Source of the DNA: Acidovorax sp. CF316
GTDB taxonomy: Bacteria; Pseudomonadota; Gammaproteobacteria; Burkholderiales; Burkholderiaceae_C
Assembly: GCF_000276605.1 (NCBI RefSeq)
Contig: NZ_AKJX01000097.1
Coordinates: 42,062 to 106,061, forward strand
Reading direction: 5' to 3'
Length of the DNA: 64,000 nucleotides
Shown in pieces: positions 8,039-15,431 of this stretch. The notes beneath the pieces are model-generated. The model was not told the origin of the DNA and searched no databases. It saw only the letters and a program-made list of their open reading frames with translations. Made by a program: the position numbers and the translations under genes. Position 1 is the stretch's first letter. Every line of letters begins with the position of its first letter.

Positions 8039-9121
8039 ATGTTCCTAGAGGTCTCCCAACTTGAAGTGCGTTATGCAGGTCGCCCCCGCGCCGCCGTGCA
8101 GAACGTGTCCCTGGGCCTGCGCGCGGGCGATATCGGCGTGCTGATCGGCCCCTCGGGCTGCGGCAAGACGACCCTGCTGCGCGCCGTGGCCGGGCTCGAG
8201 CCCGTGTCGGGAGGGCAGATCAGCCTGACCCAGCAGGTGGTCAGCAGCGCCAGCGTGAGCGTGCCGCCCGAAGAGCGGCGCATCGGCATGGTGTTCCAGG
8301 ACTATGCGCTGTTTCCGCACCTCTCGGTGGGGCGCAACGTGGCCTTTGGCATCCACCACCTGCCGCGCGCCGAGCAGGCCGCGCGCGTGGCCGAGGTGCT
8401 CACGCTGGTGGGCCTTTCGGGCAGCGAGCAGCGCTTTCCGCACGAACTCTCGGGCGGGCAGCAGCAGCGCGTGGCGCTGGCACGCGCGCTGGCACCGCGT
8501 CCGCAACTGATGCTGCTGGACGAGCCGTTTTCCAACCTCGACGTGGACTTGCGCGAGCGCCTGGCGCACGAGGTGCGCGGCATCCTCAAGGCGGCCGGTG
8601 CCACGGCCCTGTTCGTCACGCACGACCAGCTCGAGGCCTTTGCCATCGGCGATGTGATCGGCGTGATGCACGAGGGCCAGCTGCACCAGTGGGACGACGC
8701 CTATACCCTGTACCACCGCCCGGCCACACGCTTCGTGGCGGACTTCATCGGCCATGGCGTGTTCGCGCCCGCTACGCTGGTGCAGCGCGGCAGCAACGTG
8801 GTGGCGCAGACGCCCGTGGGCGAGCTCACCGACCTGGCCGAGTGCCCCCTGCCCGCGAGCTACCCCGGCGGCGAGTGCGACGTACTGCTGCGCGCCGACG
8901 ACATCGTGCACGACGACGCCTCGGCGGTGCAGGCGCAGATCGTGCGCAAGTCGTTCCGCGGCTCGGAGTTTTTGTACACCCTGCGCCTGGCGAGCGGACA
9001 GACCGTTGTGGCCCATGTGCCCAGCCACCACGACCACGCGGTGGGCGAATGGATCGGCATCCGCGCCGAGGCCAACCATGTGGTGACCTTCCCGCGCGAG
9101 GCCGAAGCCCGGGTGGCCTGA
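8039..9121 (+). CDS. fbpC: ferric iron-type ABC transporter ATP-binding protein
   Basis: A 360-residue ATPase subunit of a ferric iron/2-aminoethylphosphonate-type ABC importer, working at the cytoplasmic face with the divergent permease. Visible motifs are Walker A GPSGCGKT (37-44), the Q-loop glutamine in VFQDYALFP (87), the signature LSGGQQQ (137-143), Walker B LMLLDEP (157-163) and the H-loop FVTHDQ (H195). The remaining 150 residues form the TOBE-type regulatory domain. The ATG at 8039 has no clear Shine-Dalgarno, and TAAAAT ends only six bases upstream, so the transcript may be nearly leaderless. Iron specificity is inferred from similarity to FbpC. Confidence 0.88.
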   Translation: MFLEVSQLEVRYAGRPRAAVQNVSLGLRAGDIGVLIGPSGCGKTTLLRAVAGLEPVSGGQISLTQQVVSSASVSVPPEERRIGMVFQDYALFPHLSVGRNVAFGIHHLPRAEQAARVAEVLTLVGLSGSEQRFPHELSGGQQQRVALARALAPRPQLMLLDEPFSNLDVDLRERLAHEVRGILKAAGATALFVTHDQLEAFAIGDVIGVMHEGQLHQWDDAYTLYHRPATRFVADFIGHGVFAPATLVQRGSNVVAQTPVGELTDLAECPLPASYPGGECDVLLRADDIVHDDASAVQAQIVRKSFRGSEFLYTLRLASGQTVVAHVPSHHDHAVGEWIGIRAEANHVVTFPREAEARVA

Positions 9122-9163
9122 AACGCTTCACGCAAGCGTCACGGCGCCGTCATGCAAGGCGGC

Positions 9164-9202
9164 AAGAATCGGTTGCAATTCGTAGCAATACCACCGATTC
9201 TT
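9164..9202. repeat. inverted repeat upstream of the SiaB-like gene
   Basis: Arms AAGAATCGGT (9164-9173) and ACCGATTCTT (9193-9202) are perfect complements across a 19-base spacer. The spacer itself contains TGC/GCA extending the pairing. It lies between the ATPase stop (9121) and the ATG at 9285. It could be a weak terminator hairpin for the ATPase transcript or an operator for the next gene. There is no T run. Confidence 0.5.
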
Positions 9203-9284
9203 CCCGCATGCCTTTCCTCGACAGGTGCCCGGCCACAGGGGTCTGCGCCGCCCCCGCCCCCTTTTCCACGCGCGGAGCCGCCGT

Positions 9285-9899
9285 ATGAACGGCCCCGATT
9301 TCGAACGCTTCCAGGCCAACGCGCAGGACTGCGGCGTGCTGTTCTACTACGCCGGTGAGTTCACCCCGGCCGTGGTGGCCGCGGCGGCCGACTCGCTCAA
9401 GCAGCGCCTGGCCACCGAGGACGCTTCGGGCCCGGCCAAGCGCAAGCTGTTCTCCACCTTCGTGGAGATGGCACACAACATCCTGCACTACGCGGTGCCG
9501 CCCGAAGAGGGCGGCGTTGCGCCGCTGGCCGCTGATGCGGCCACCGGACCCAAGGGTGCCATCGGTGTGGGCAAAGACCTGCCCGAAGGCGGCCAGGAGG
9601 CCGAGGCCGCTCCCCAGTACTGGATCGTCTGCAGCAATGCCGTCGATGTGGCGCATGTGCCCCGGTTGACCGACAAGCTCGACGCCCTGCGCGCCATGAG
9701 CCTGGAAGAGATCAAGCAAAGCTACCGCGAGCAGCTGCGCAACCCCGACCACAACGCGAATGACACCCTGAGCAAGGGCGCCGGCCTGGGCCTTCTGACC
9801 ATTGCCCGCGATGCGAGCGCGCCGCTGGAGTACAGCTTTGCGCCCAGCCCTGATACCGAGGGCCGCACCGCGCTGTTCCACGTCAAGGCCCGAATCTAA
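9285..9899 (+). CDS. SiaB-like (DUF6272) protein kinase
   Basis: A 204-residue cytosolic protein resembling the SiaB/DUF6272 family of GHKL-fold kinases. In Pseudomonas, SiaB phosphorylates the anti-sigma-antagonist-like SiaC, which controls a diguanylate cyclase. An N-box-like helix (FVEMAHNILHYAV, E61 and N65) and a G-box-like KGAGLGLLTIAR (164-175) are visible. The ATG at 9285 is chosen from the family-like N-terminus (MNGPDFERFQ). No SiaA phosphatase, SiaC or SiaD gene is adjacent; the only GGDEF gene in the window is 33 kb away. Its stop overlaps the convergent DCC gene stop by three bases. The family call is good, the pathway unknown. Confidence 0.75.
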   Translation: MNGPDFERFQANAQDCGVLFYYAGEFTPAVVAAAADSLKQRLATEDASGPAKRKLFSTFVEMAHNILHYAVPPEEGGVAPLAADAATGPKGAIGVGKDLPEGGQEAEAAPQYWIVCSNAVDVAHVPRLTDKLDALRAMSLEEIKQSYREQLRNPDHNANDTLSKGAGLGLLTIARDASAPLEYSFAPSPDTEGRTALFHVKARI

Positions 9900-10297
9900 T
9901 CCAGAAACCGCCCGGCATGCTCCGGGGCGGGCACCATGCACACCTCAGACCGTCCCCAGATGCGGTAGCGGTTGCGCGCCACCCAGCGGTACAGCGCATC
10001 GCGCAGCGGCGCAGGCACCAGCCAGCCCACCCACGCCAGCCGCCAGGGCCAGCCCAGGCGGTGCAGGATGCGCAGGATGGCTGCGGTGTGCTGCCAGGTG
10101 CGAGCGCCTTCTTCCTTTTCCTCGACCACCAGCAGGGTCTGCAGGCCATCGACCTGCAAGCCGGCCGCCTGCAGCAGGCGCAGGCCCTCTTGCCCCTGGA
10201 TGGACGCAAAGCGGATGCGGCCCGCGCGGTCGTGGCGCAGCAGGAACTGCACCCAGCCATTGCACAGCAGGCACTTGGCGTCGAAGACGACGATCAC
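9896..10297 (-). CDS. DCC-family (DUF393) thiol-disulfide oxidoreductase-like protein, GTG start
   Basis: A 133-residue protein of the DUF393/DCC family, named for the N-terminal DxxCxLCN motif, here DAKCLLCNGW. Family members are small thioredoxin-like proteins of uncertain reaction. The motif must be near the N-terminus, so translation should begin at the GTG at 10297-10295 (VIVVFDAKC). An ATG 29 bases upstream, overlapping the previous gene's stop as ATGA, reads MIVVFDA in another frame and stops after ten codons. The two starts are copies of one 29-base duplication. The gene may therefore be translated by re-initiation after the mini-ORF (GTGA overlap). It is likely co-transcribed with the DUF4166 gene. 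Confidence 0.8.
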   Translation of the reverse strand: MIVVFDAKCLLCNGWVQFLLRHDRAGRIRFASIQGQEGLRLLQAAGLQVDGLQTLLVVEEKEEGARTWQHTAAILRILHRLGWPWRLAWVGWLVPAPLRDALYRWVARNRYRIWGRSEVCMVPAPEHAGRFLD

Positions 10298-10326
10298 GGC
10301 ATTGGGGCGTCGAAGACGACAATCAT
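10277..10326 (-). repeat. 29-base-period tandem duplication over the DCC start codon, creating a mini-ORF
   Basis: Two 21-base units (10277-10297 and 10306-10326) agree at 19 positions and are 29 bases apart. On the minus strand each encodes a start codon followed by IVVFDA. The upstream copy (ATG, 10326) keeps the ATGA overlap with the DUF4166 stop but runs only MIVVFDAPMP before TGA (10296-10294). That TGA overlaps the GTG start of the full gene. A period of 29 shifts the frame, so this looks like a recent duplication that moved the functional start. Confidence 0.85.
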
Positions 10327-10892
10327 GGTGGCGAAACCGGTACCTGCAGATGCCCCTGGTAGGCCACGACACGGCCGATCCAGGGCACGTTGGCCTGCAC
10401 GTCGAAGTGCAGTTCGTCATCGCCCTGCCCCGTCTCGCGCGCCACGATGGCCGGCTGCAGCCAGCGCGGGCAGGGTATGCCCAGAAAGCGCATGCGCACC
10501 AGGCGCATCTCCAGCCGGCCGCCCTCCACGGCCGACAGGCCGAACAGCAACCGCGCCGCGCCCATGTGCTCCTCGACGAAGCCCGGCGCCTCGCGCAGGG
10601 TGGAGCGCATGGTGCGCGTGGGGAAGATGCGCGTCCAGACCTCGGCGCCAGGCGTGGCGTCGAGCTCGAAGCGGATCGCGCCCCGCCCCGCCTGCAGCGG
10701 CGCCCCGAGTCCCCAGGCCAGCACACGGCCCAGCAGCGATGCCGGGGCCTGTACCTGCACCTGGCCATGCAGCACCTGCGGGCCGGCCAGGCGGTGAAAG
10801 CGCGCCACCGGCGAGGACAGCCGGTCGAAGTCGCCGCCCATCACGCGCTGGTACAGCGTGGCGGGTGCGGCAGGGGCAATGGTGTCGTTCAT
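10323..10892 (-). CDS. DUF4166 domain protein
   Basis: A 189-residue protein of the DUF4166 family, whose function is unknown. The N-terminal LYQRVMGGDFDRLSSPVARFH and the following beta-rich region (GQVQVQAPASLLGRVLAWGLG) are typical; there is no signal peptide or membrane helix. The ATG at 10892 (MNDTIAPAAP) is preferred to a longer in-frame start at 10982, which would run back into the terminator of the next gene. Its TGA overlaps the ATG of the mini-ORF in front of the DCC gene by four bases, implying translational coupling and a two-gene operon. DUF4166 domains are often linked to oxidoreductase or DCC-type neighbours, which fits this pairing. Confidence 0.75.
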   Translation of the reverse strand: MNDTIAPAAPATLYQRVMGGDFDRLSSPVARFHRLAGPQVLHGQVQVQAPASLLGRVLAWGLGAPLQAGRGAIRFELDATPGAEVWTRIFPTRTMRSTLREAPGFVEEHMGAARLLFGLSAVEGGRLEMRLVRMRFLGIPCPRWLQPAIVARETGQGDDELHFDVQANVPWIGRVVAYQGHLQVPVSPP

Positions 10893-10954
10893 GGGACCTT
10901 GCATCCAGGACAAAGGCCTGGGTTGGTCCAGTCTACCCGCCCCGGTGCACAGGC

Positions 10955-10978
10955 AAAAAAATGCGGGCCGTAGCCCGC
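10955..10978 (-). terminator. rho-independent terminator after the Yip1-domain gene
   Basis: Read on the minus strand, the stem GCGGGC/GCCCGC (arms 10973-10978 and 10963-10968), with a four-base loop, is followed by a run of seven T residues (A run at 10955-10961 on the plus strand, after one intervening base). It lies 20 bases after the stop of the gene at 10998-12230. Confidence 0.85.
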
Positions 10979-10997
10979 GCATGCCCCAGTGATGGCC

Positions 10998-12230
10998 TTA
11001 GCCCTTGGGCTTGCGCTGCAAGGCTTCCAGGGCATTGAGGTCCACCTGAGAGAGCATGCCGCGCAGGTCCTGCACGCCCACGCGGTCGCCCTCGATGCCG
11101 ACCACCAGGCCGTTCTTGAGCACGGTCTTGAACTCGGCGCGGCTGCCGTCCTTCTGGTAGCTCTGGTGCAGGGTGCGGCCGTTTTCCTGCCAGGTCTTCT
11201 CGGCGCTGCTCTGGTCTTCCTTCTCGCCTTGGCCCATGCCCATGGCCAGGGCCGCCATCTGGCCCAGGCCGCCGATGTCGATGATCTCGATGCGCACGCG
11301 CTTGTCGCCGCTGCCATAGGAGGCACTGGCCTGGCTGGTGGGCAGGCCCAGGGCCGCGCCGTCCTGCACGTCAAAACCCGTACGTGGCAAGCCAGGCAGT
11401 TGCTCGGGCAGCGCGGCCTTGAGCGACTGGGCCGCCACGGCCTGGCCGCCACCCATCATGCCGGCGGCAGCCGCCACGGCACCGCTGTTGGCCGCTGCAA
11501 TGGCGGCAGGGTCCTGGCTCTTCTGGGCCTTTTCCATCTGGCGTGCGGCCTCTTCCATCTTCTTGCTCGCGGCTTCGAGGCCGGCAGTGTCGATGGTGAC
11601 CTTGCCGCCAGGCGTGTTCACCGAGATCGCAGGCGCATCGGCACCGCTGAACATGGCGCCACCGCGGGGCATGAACAGCGAGCTGACGGCCGCGATGACG
11701 ATGCCGACTACGATGCCCGCGACGATCACCACGGCGGTGTAGGCGATCGACTTGTCAGGGTTGCTGCGCATCAGCACCGGCAGGCCCAGGTAGACCAGGT
11801 AGATGGAGTACAGGGCCGCGACAAAGCCCAGCATGGCCAGGGCCGGCAGCAGGCTGAAGATGCCGCCCAGCAAGGCCGCCGTGCTGCCGTAGACCGCGAC
11901 CTTGAGCGCCTGGATGGAGTTCTTCTGGCCGCCGAAGGTGGGGGCCAGGGCATCGATGATGAGGCCCAGCACGAACACGCCCACCAGGCTCAGCACGTAC
12001 GAGATCACCATGTTGGCCAGACCCGACAGGATGGGCACGCGCACGGTGAAGCCGAAGCCACCAAAACCCACCAGCGACATGCCGATGAAACCGCAGACGG
12101 CCGGGATGATCGCCAGGATCATCAGGTACTGGGTGTACAGCCCCGCCACATCGGCCGGCTCGGCATCGATGGTGGCCCAGGCCTCCTGGGGTTTGAGAAG
12201 AATGCTCTTGACGCGTTCGATCAGGTTCAT
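10998..12230 (-). CDS. Yip1-domain membrane protein with long C-terminal extension
   Basis: A 410-residue protein. Residues 1-190 form a Yip1/YIP1-family membrane domain with five to six hydrophobic helices (e.g. YLMILAIIPAVCGFIGMSLV, YVLSLVGVFVLGLIIDALA and AVVIVAGIVVGIVIAAVSSL). Residues about 225-410 are soluble: a helical stretch rich in Lys, Glu, Ala and Gln (ASKKMEEAARQMEKAQKSQD), an Ala/Gly-rich linker, and a folded-looking domain with RVRIEIIDIGGLGQMAAL. The ATG at 12230 has a strong Shine-Dalgarno (GGGAGG) and gives the expected N-terminus MNLIERVKSILLKP. The function of bacterial Yip1 proteins is unknown. The extension is longer than the bare domain and I do not recognise it. Confidence 0.75.
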   Translation of the reverse strand: MNLIERVKSILLKPQEAWATIDAEPADVAGLYTQYLMILAIIPAVCGFIGMSLVGFGGFGFTVRVPILSGLANMVISYVLSLVGVFVLGLIIDALAPTFGGQKNSIQALKVAVYGSTAALLGGIFSLLPALAMLGFVAALYSIYLVYLGLPVLMRSNPDKSIAYTAVVIVAGIVVGIVIAAVSSLFMPRGGAMFSGADAPAISVNTPGGKVTIDTAGLEAASKKMEEAARQMEKAQKSQDPAAIAAANSGAVAAAAGMMGGGQAVAAQSLKAALPEQLPGLPRTGFDVQDGAALGLPTSQASASYGSGDKRVRIEIIDIGGLGQMAALAMGMGQGEKEDQSSAEKTWQENGRTLHQSYQKDGSRAEFKTVLKNGLVVGIEGDRVGVQDLRGMLSQVDLNALEALQRKPKG

Positions 12231-12516
12231 GGTCGTGCCCTCCCGGCAGTGTGAGTGGAGCCTTGCGCCCCCGGTATAGGATGCAGGCAGGCTTTCAACT
12301 GGTGCGGACGATAAGGCAATTGGGAGCACTTGCACGCAGGTGCACAAACCCGTGGCGCCGCAAATGTGGAATATGCACGGTTTCGGGCGGGCAGGCTACT
12401 CCGGCTGTCTGGCAGTAGCACGCACGGCAACGGGACGGCAGGCGCTGCGCTGAACGCTATGATGGCACCGAATATCCGCCCGGCAGTCCCGCGCAAGGCG
12501 GCCCATGGAGCGCGCC

Positions 12517-12807
12517 ATGAAATTCAGCCATGACACGGATGGAAAGCTGGTTCCGACCGAAGTATTGGCACTGCAAGCCTGCGTTGCCGATTTGGAACAA
12601 CAGCTTGACGACCGGCCCCTGGCAACGCGGGCCGGTGATATCGCCCACCTGAAATCGGCGCTGTCCCTGCAGTCGGGCCCAGGGCTGACCGACGAAGACA
12701 ACCGCGTACTGGCGCTGTACCAGGAAGGCGTTCTCGATTTTCGCCATGTGTTCGATCACTTCGAGCAGCGGCTGGTGGCTGTGATGGCGGGTGTCCATGG
12801 AGAATGA
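12517..12807 (+). CDS. hypothetical protein
   Basis: Not recognised. A 96-residue soluble protein that is largely alpha-helical by eye (VLALQACVADLEQQLDDRPL; EDNRVLALYQEGVLDFRHVF), with no signal peptide or membrane segment. Two in-frame ATGs exist, at 12505 and 12517. The latter is preferred because GGAG (12507-12510) lies six bases upstream, as a ribosome-binding site should. It stands alone, facing a convergent hypothetical gene with only 18 bases between the stops. The 286 bases upstream, to the Yip1 gene start, hold no other gene I can support. Codon use matches its neighbours, so it is probably real. Confidence 0.6.
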   Translation: MKFSHDTDGKLVPTEVLALQACVADLEQQLDDRPLATRAGDIAHLKSALSLQSGPGLTDEDNRVLALYQEGVLDFRHVFDHFEQRLVAVMAGVHGE

Positions 12808-12825
12808 ACGCCCGGCAGTGTTCAG

Positions 12826-13488
12826 TCAGCCCTCGGGCCGGCTGCGAAAATCGAGCACGGCTTGGTAGCCCGGCTGGTAGCGTGCACGCCGCACCTCATT
12901 GGCAATGGCACGGTGCACTGGCTTGTTCTGCCGGGCCAGCACGAGCCAGGTGGCCTTGATGGCCGGCGCCGAGCGCACCGGGTCGCTCGCCATCTGCTCC
13001 ACACGCTGCCAGAAGCGGGCCCCGGCCCGCAGCCGCACAAAGCGGACCATGTGCCAGAACTCCCTGCGCACCAGCCGCCCCAGGTAGTCCAGTGCCACCT
13101 CTTCGAGGAGTTGCAGGTCATCACGGGTCAGCACGGTGCGCTTGAAACGGTGCCACACCACCTGCTTGTGGTAACCCGACCGGTGGTACCACGGGTCGGC
13201 CTGCAGGAACGCCAGAGCGCACCCCACATCGGGGCTGCTGCCATCGATGAACTGCTCCCACGCCAACTCCCCACCCGGAAAGAACAGGTCGCCGTACGCA
13301 CCATGAAAATCGGTGCACGCGTCCTGCCACTGCTTGCAGGCCGCCGCCGAGGCCGAATGCTGTGCGTAGGTTTCGCCGATGAGGGCATGCAACGCACGCA
13401 ACCGGGCCGCATGCGCGTGCATGGTCTGGACGAGATCGCTCAACGGCACGGCAGGCTCCATGAAAGCCTGCGGAAAGAAGTGGGGCAT
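12826..13488 (-). CDS. hypothetical protein
   Basis: Not recognised. A 220-residue soluble protein without signal peptide or membrane helix, rich in aromatic residues and arginine (WYHRSGYHKQVVWHRFKRTV; LVRREFWHMVRFVRLRAG). The middle part (YGDLFFPGGELAWEQFIDG) looks folded rather than repetitive. The ATG at 13488 opens the frame; a second Met (MEPAVPLSDL, residue 10) is a possible alternative start. It converges on the small helical protein at 12517-12807. Codon use is like its neighbours and the strong amino-acid bias is that of a coding frame, so the gene call is reasonable although no role can be assigned. Confidence 0.6.
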   Translation of the reverse strand: MPHFFPQAFMEPAVPLSDLVQTMHAHAARLRALHALIGETYAQHSASAAACKQWQDACTDFHGAYGDLFFPGGELAWEQFIDGSSPDVGCALAFLQADPWYHRSGYHKQVVWHRFKRTVLTRDDLQLLEEVALDYLGRLVRREFWHMVRFVRLRAGARFWQRVEQMASDPVRSAPAIKATWLVLARQNKPVHRAIANEVRRARYQPGYQAVLDFRSRPEG

Positions 13489-13571
13489 GGCGCCACTGTA
13501 CTGGCGCAGAAGCTGGTGGCAAGTCCGCCTGCTGAAACACGGCTCCCCGGATGCACAGGTGTGCGACTACC

Positions 13572-13859
13572 TCACCCCTGCACAGGCGGCGCAGCCACCG
13601 GCTCGCGCGGTGTCTCGGAAGGCGACTGGGAGGGCGGCGGCTCGGGCGTTTGGGCCGGGGTCTGGCTGGGTGGCGGCGCAGGGGTCTGCTGCGGGGTGGT
13701 GCTGGTCGATGGCACCGGGGGCTGGTAGGGGGTGGATGCGGGGGGAACCGCCGGCCGCAGCCCGGGCACGATGGCGGGCGTGTTGACGCCTTGGGCCACG
13801 GCGGCCACGGAGCTGAGGGTCAGGACCGTCCACACGCCCAGTTGTTGAATGAATCGCAT
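13572..13859 (-). CDS. small secreted proline-rich protein
   Basis: A 95-residue protein with a Sec signal peptide (MRFIQQLGVWTVLTLSSVAAVAQ, likely cut after VAA or AQG). It is followed by a low-complexity mature part of Pro, Thr, Ser and Gln (STSTTPQQTPAPPPSQTPAQ) with no cysteines. Such sequences are usually extended periplasmic or envelope linkers; no catalytic domain is present. The ATG at 13859 is supported by GGAGG eight bases upstream. An in-frame start 159 bases further upstream has no such site and would precede the signal peptide. Function unknown. About 210 bases between this gene and the one at 14070 hold nothing I recognise. Confidence 0.65.
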   Translation of the reverse strand: MRFIQQLGVWTVLTLSSVAAVAQGVNTPAIVPGLRPAVPPASTPYQPPVPSTSTTPQQTPAPPPSQTPAQTPEPPPSQSPSETPREPVAAPPVQG

Positions 13860-14069
13860 AGAGGGTGCCTCCGTCATCATCAAGGATGGGGCCAGTGTCG
13901 CGCGGGAGGGGCTGGTTGCAAGTCGGACAACTGCGCTAATTGATCGATGCGGGGATGGCGATCCAAGGGGGTTTTGCACGAGCTGCCCAATGGTGCTGCC
14001 GCATTGACGAAACGGCATCCGGCACGATTCGGATGCGAGCCGTTGGAGGCTGGCTGTCCCAGGCCCGTT

Positions 14070-14690
14070 CTAATCCCAACGAAACTCCTTGAACGCCAAG
14101 TTGATTTCCAAGTCGAACCAGTCATCGACAACCACCAGTGGAGGGAGCTTCAAGGGCACGATCCGGCCCGCCAAGGCCCGCACATAGGCCAGATAGTCTT
14201 CCGAAAATCGGCTGCCCGCGATAAAAATCACGGTGCCAGAGCACCGGTTGATATTTCCCTCTGGGCCTGCAAAGAAGACGTAGGAGATGGCGGGAAACAA
14301 GGGCACGCCGCAATCCCCACCTCCCTCACCCGAGTAGACCTGGGCAGGCGGTGGGACATCAGATTTGAGCAGCTCTAACAATCTGTAGCGGGCAGCGAAG
14401 CCTGACCAACCCTGGGGTTCCTTGATGTCATCGGTGGCCTCCGACGCGACGACCTGGGCCACGAAGATGAAGCTTGCATCCGCCACGCGTTCCTGCGTTG
14501 AAACGGAACTGCTGCAGGAGCATGCGCGCGCACCTCCGGCAAGGCCCAGCATCAGCACTGCGAGCAGTGCCAGTTGCCGGAAGAACAAGGGGGAGCGGGC
14601 AGTGAAGCGACTCAAGAGCGAAAGTTTAGCCAGCGGACCGGCCCTGCACAAGCTCGGCTTGCCAGCGAAGGCGCAGCGCCCCGCCCTCAA
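14070..14690 (-). CDS. secreted CxC-type (TIMP/netrin-like) protein, probable TTG start
   Basis: A protein of up to 206 residues. A hydrophobic export segment (LFFRQLALLAVLMLGLAGGARA) is followed directly by CSCSSSVSTQERVADASFIFVAQVV. A Cys-x-Cys at the mature N-terminus followed by an 'A-D-x-x-F-x-x-x-V' strand resembles the bacterial TIMP/NTR-like domain. It could alternatively be a lipoprotein. The start is uncertain. TTG at 14690 overlaps the plsC stop as TTGA, suggesting coupling, but it leaves a long N-terminal extension; a TTG near 14615 or 14588 would give a normal signal peptide. It is the last gene of the yqgE-plsC transcription unit if coupled. Its role is unknown. Confidence 0.55.
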   Translation of the reverse strand: MRAGRCAFAGKPSLCRAGPLAKLSLLSRFTARSPLFFRQLALLAVLMLGLAGGARACSCSSSVSTQERVADASFIFVAQVVASEATDDIKEPQGWSGFAARYRLLELLKSDVPPPAQVYSGEGGGDCGVPLFPAISYVFFAGPEGNINRCSGTVIFIAGSRFSEDYLAYVRALAGRIVPLKLPPLVVVDDWFDLEINLAFKEFRWD

Positions 14691-15424
14691 CTGCGCCGCA
14701 ACCGATCCACCGCAGCTTGCAAATCCTGCGTGAACACCCGCCGGTCCCGCCCCGCAGGCAGTTGCGGCTCACCATAGTGCACCACGGCCTCGATGGCCGG
14801 GGCGCTCAGGGTGCGCCAGATGGAGCCGACCAGGGTCTCGTCGCCGATGTAGCTGGGGGCGAAGCTCAGGTCGCCGGTGGTGCGGTCGACGAAGCGCAGG
14901 CCCACGGGTTGCACGGGGGCGTTGGCGGCCACGGCGGCCTGGATCAGGTTGGCGTGGAAGGGCAGGATCTCGCGGCCGTCGCCGGTGGTGCCTTCGGGGA
15001 ACACGCCGAGCACCTCGCCGCGCTCCAGCGACTCCTGCATGGTGTGCACCATGCGCAGGGCATCGCGGCGCGAGGCGCGTTCGATGTACAGGGTACCGGC
15101 GGCAGTCGCCAGGCCGCCGATGAGCGGCCAGGCCTTGACGTCGGACTTGGAGACGAAGCGGCAGTGGCGGGCCGCATGCATCACGGGGATGTCGAGCCAG
15201 GAGATGTGGTTGGCCACCAGCATGACCGGGCCGGTGACCGGCGGCTGTCCCTGCAGGCGCAGCGAGATGCCGGCCTTGGCCAGCAGCTCCATGGACCAGG
15301 CCTGCACGCGGGCGTGCTGCTGGTCGGGCGAGAGCGCGGGAAAGCGCAGCGCCACGATGGCCATGCCCTTGAGGATATGGCCCAGCATGCGCCACAGGCG
15401 CCAGACAGCGCGCAGGGCCTTCAT
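14687..15424 (-). CDS. plsC: 1-acyl-sn-glycerol-3-phosphate acyltransferase
   Basis: A 245-residue membrane-associated acyltransferase that makes phosphatidic acid from lysophosphatidic acid in phospholipid synthesis. It has the catalytic NHISWLD (H-x4-D) motif around residue 77 and the substrate-binding FPEGTTGDG further on, with a hydrophobic N-terminal segment (MLGHILKGMAIVALRF). The ATG at 15424 (MKALRAVWRL) starts seven bases after the pyrC' stop, and the stop overlaps a TTG of the next gene. It is the sixth gene of a closely packed minus-strand unit beginning with yqgE. Normal length; the call is secure. Acyl specificity cannot be told. Confidence 0.9.
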   Translation of the reverse strand: MKALRAVWRLWRMLGHILKGMAIVALRFPALSPDQQHARVQAWSMELLAKAGISLRLQGQPPVTGPVMLVANHISWLDIPVMHAARHCRFVSKSDVKAWPLIGGLATAAGTLYIERASRRDALRMVHTMQESLERGEVLGVFPEGTTGDGREILPFHANLIQAAVAANAPVQPVGLRFVDRTTGDLSFAPSYIGDETLVGSIWRTLSAPAIEAVVHYGEPQLPAGRDRRVFTQDLQAAVDRLRRS

Positions 15425-15431
15425 GGCGTGG

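Noticed and set aside
13551..13943. Plus-strand frames opposite the proline-rich secreted protein
   Set aside because: The minus-strand frame has a signal peptide and a GGAGG ribosome-binding site. The plus-strand frames are compositionally odd Gly/Arg/Trp shadows.
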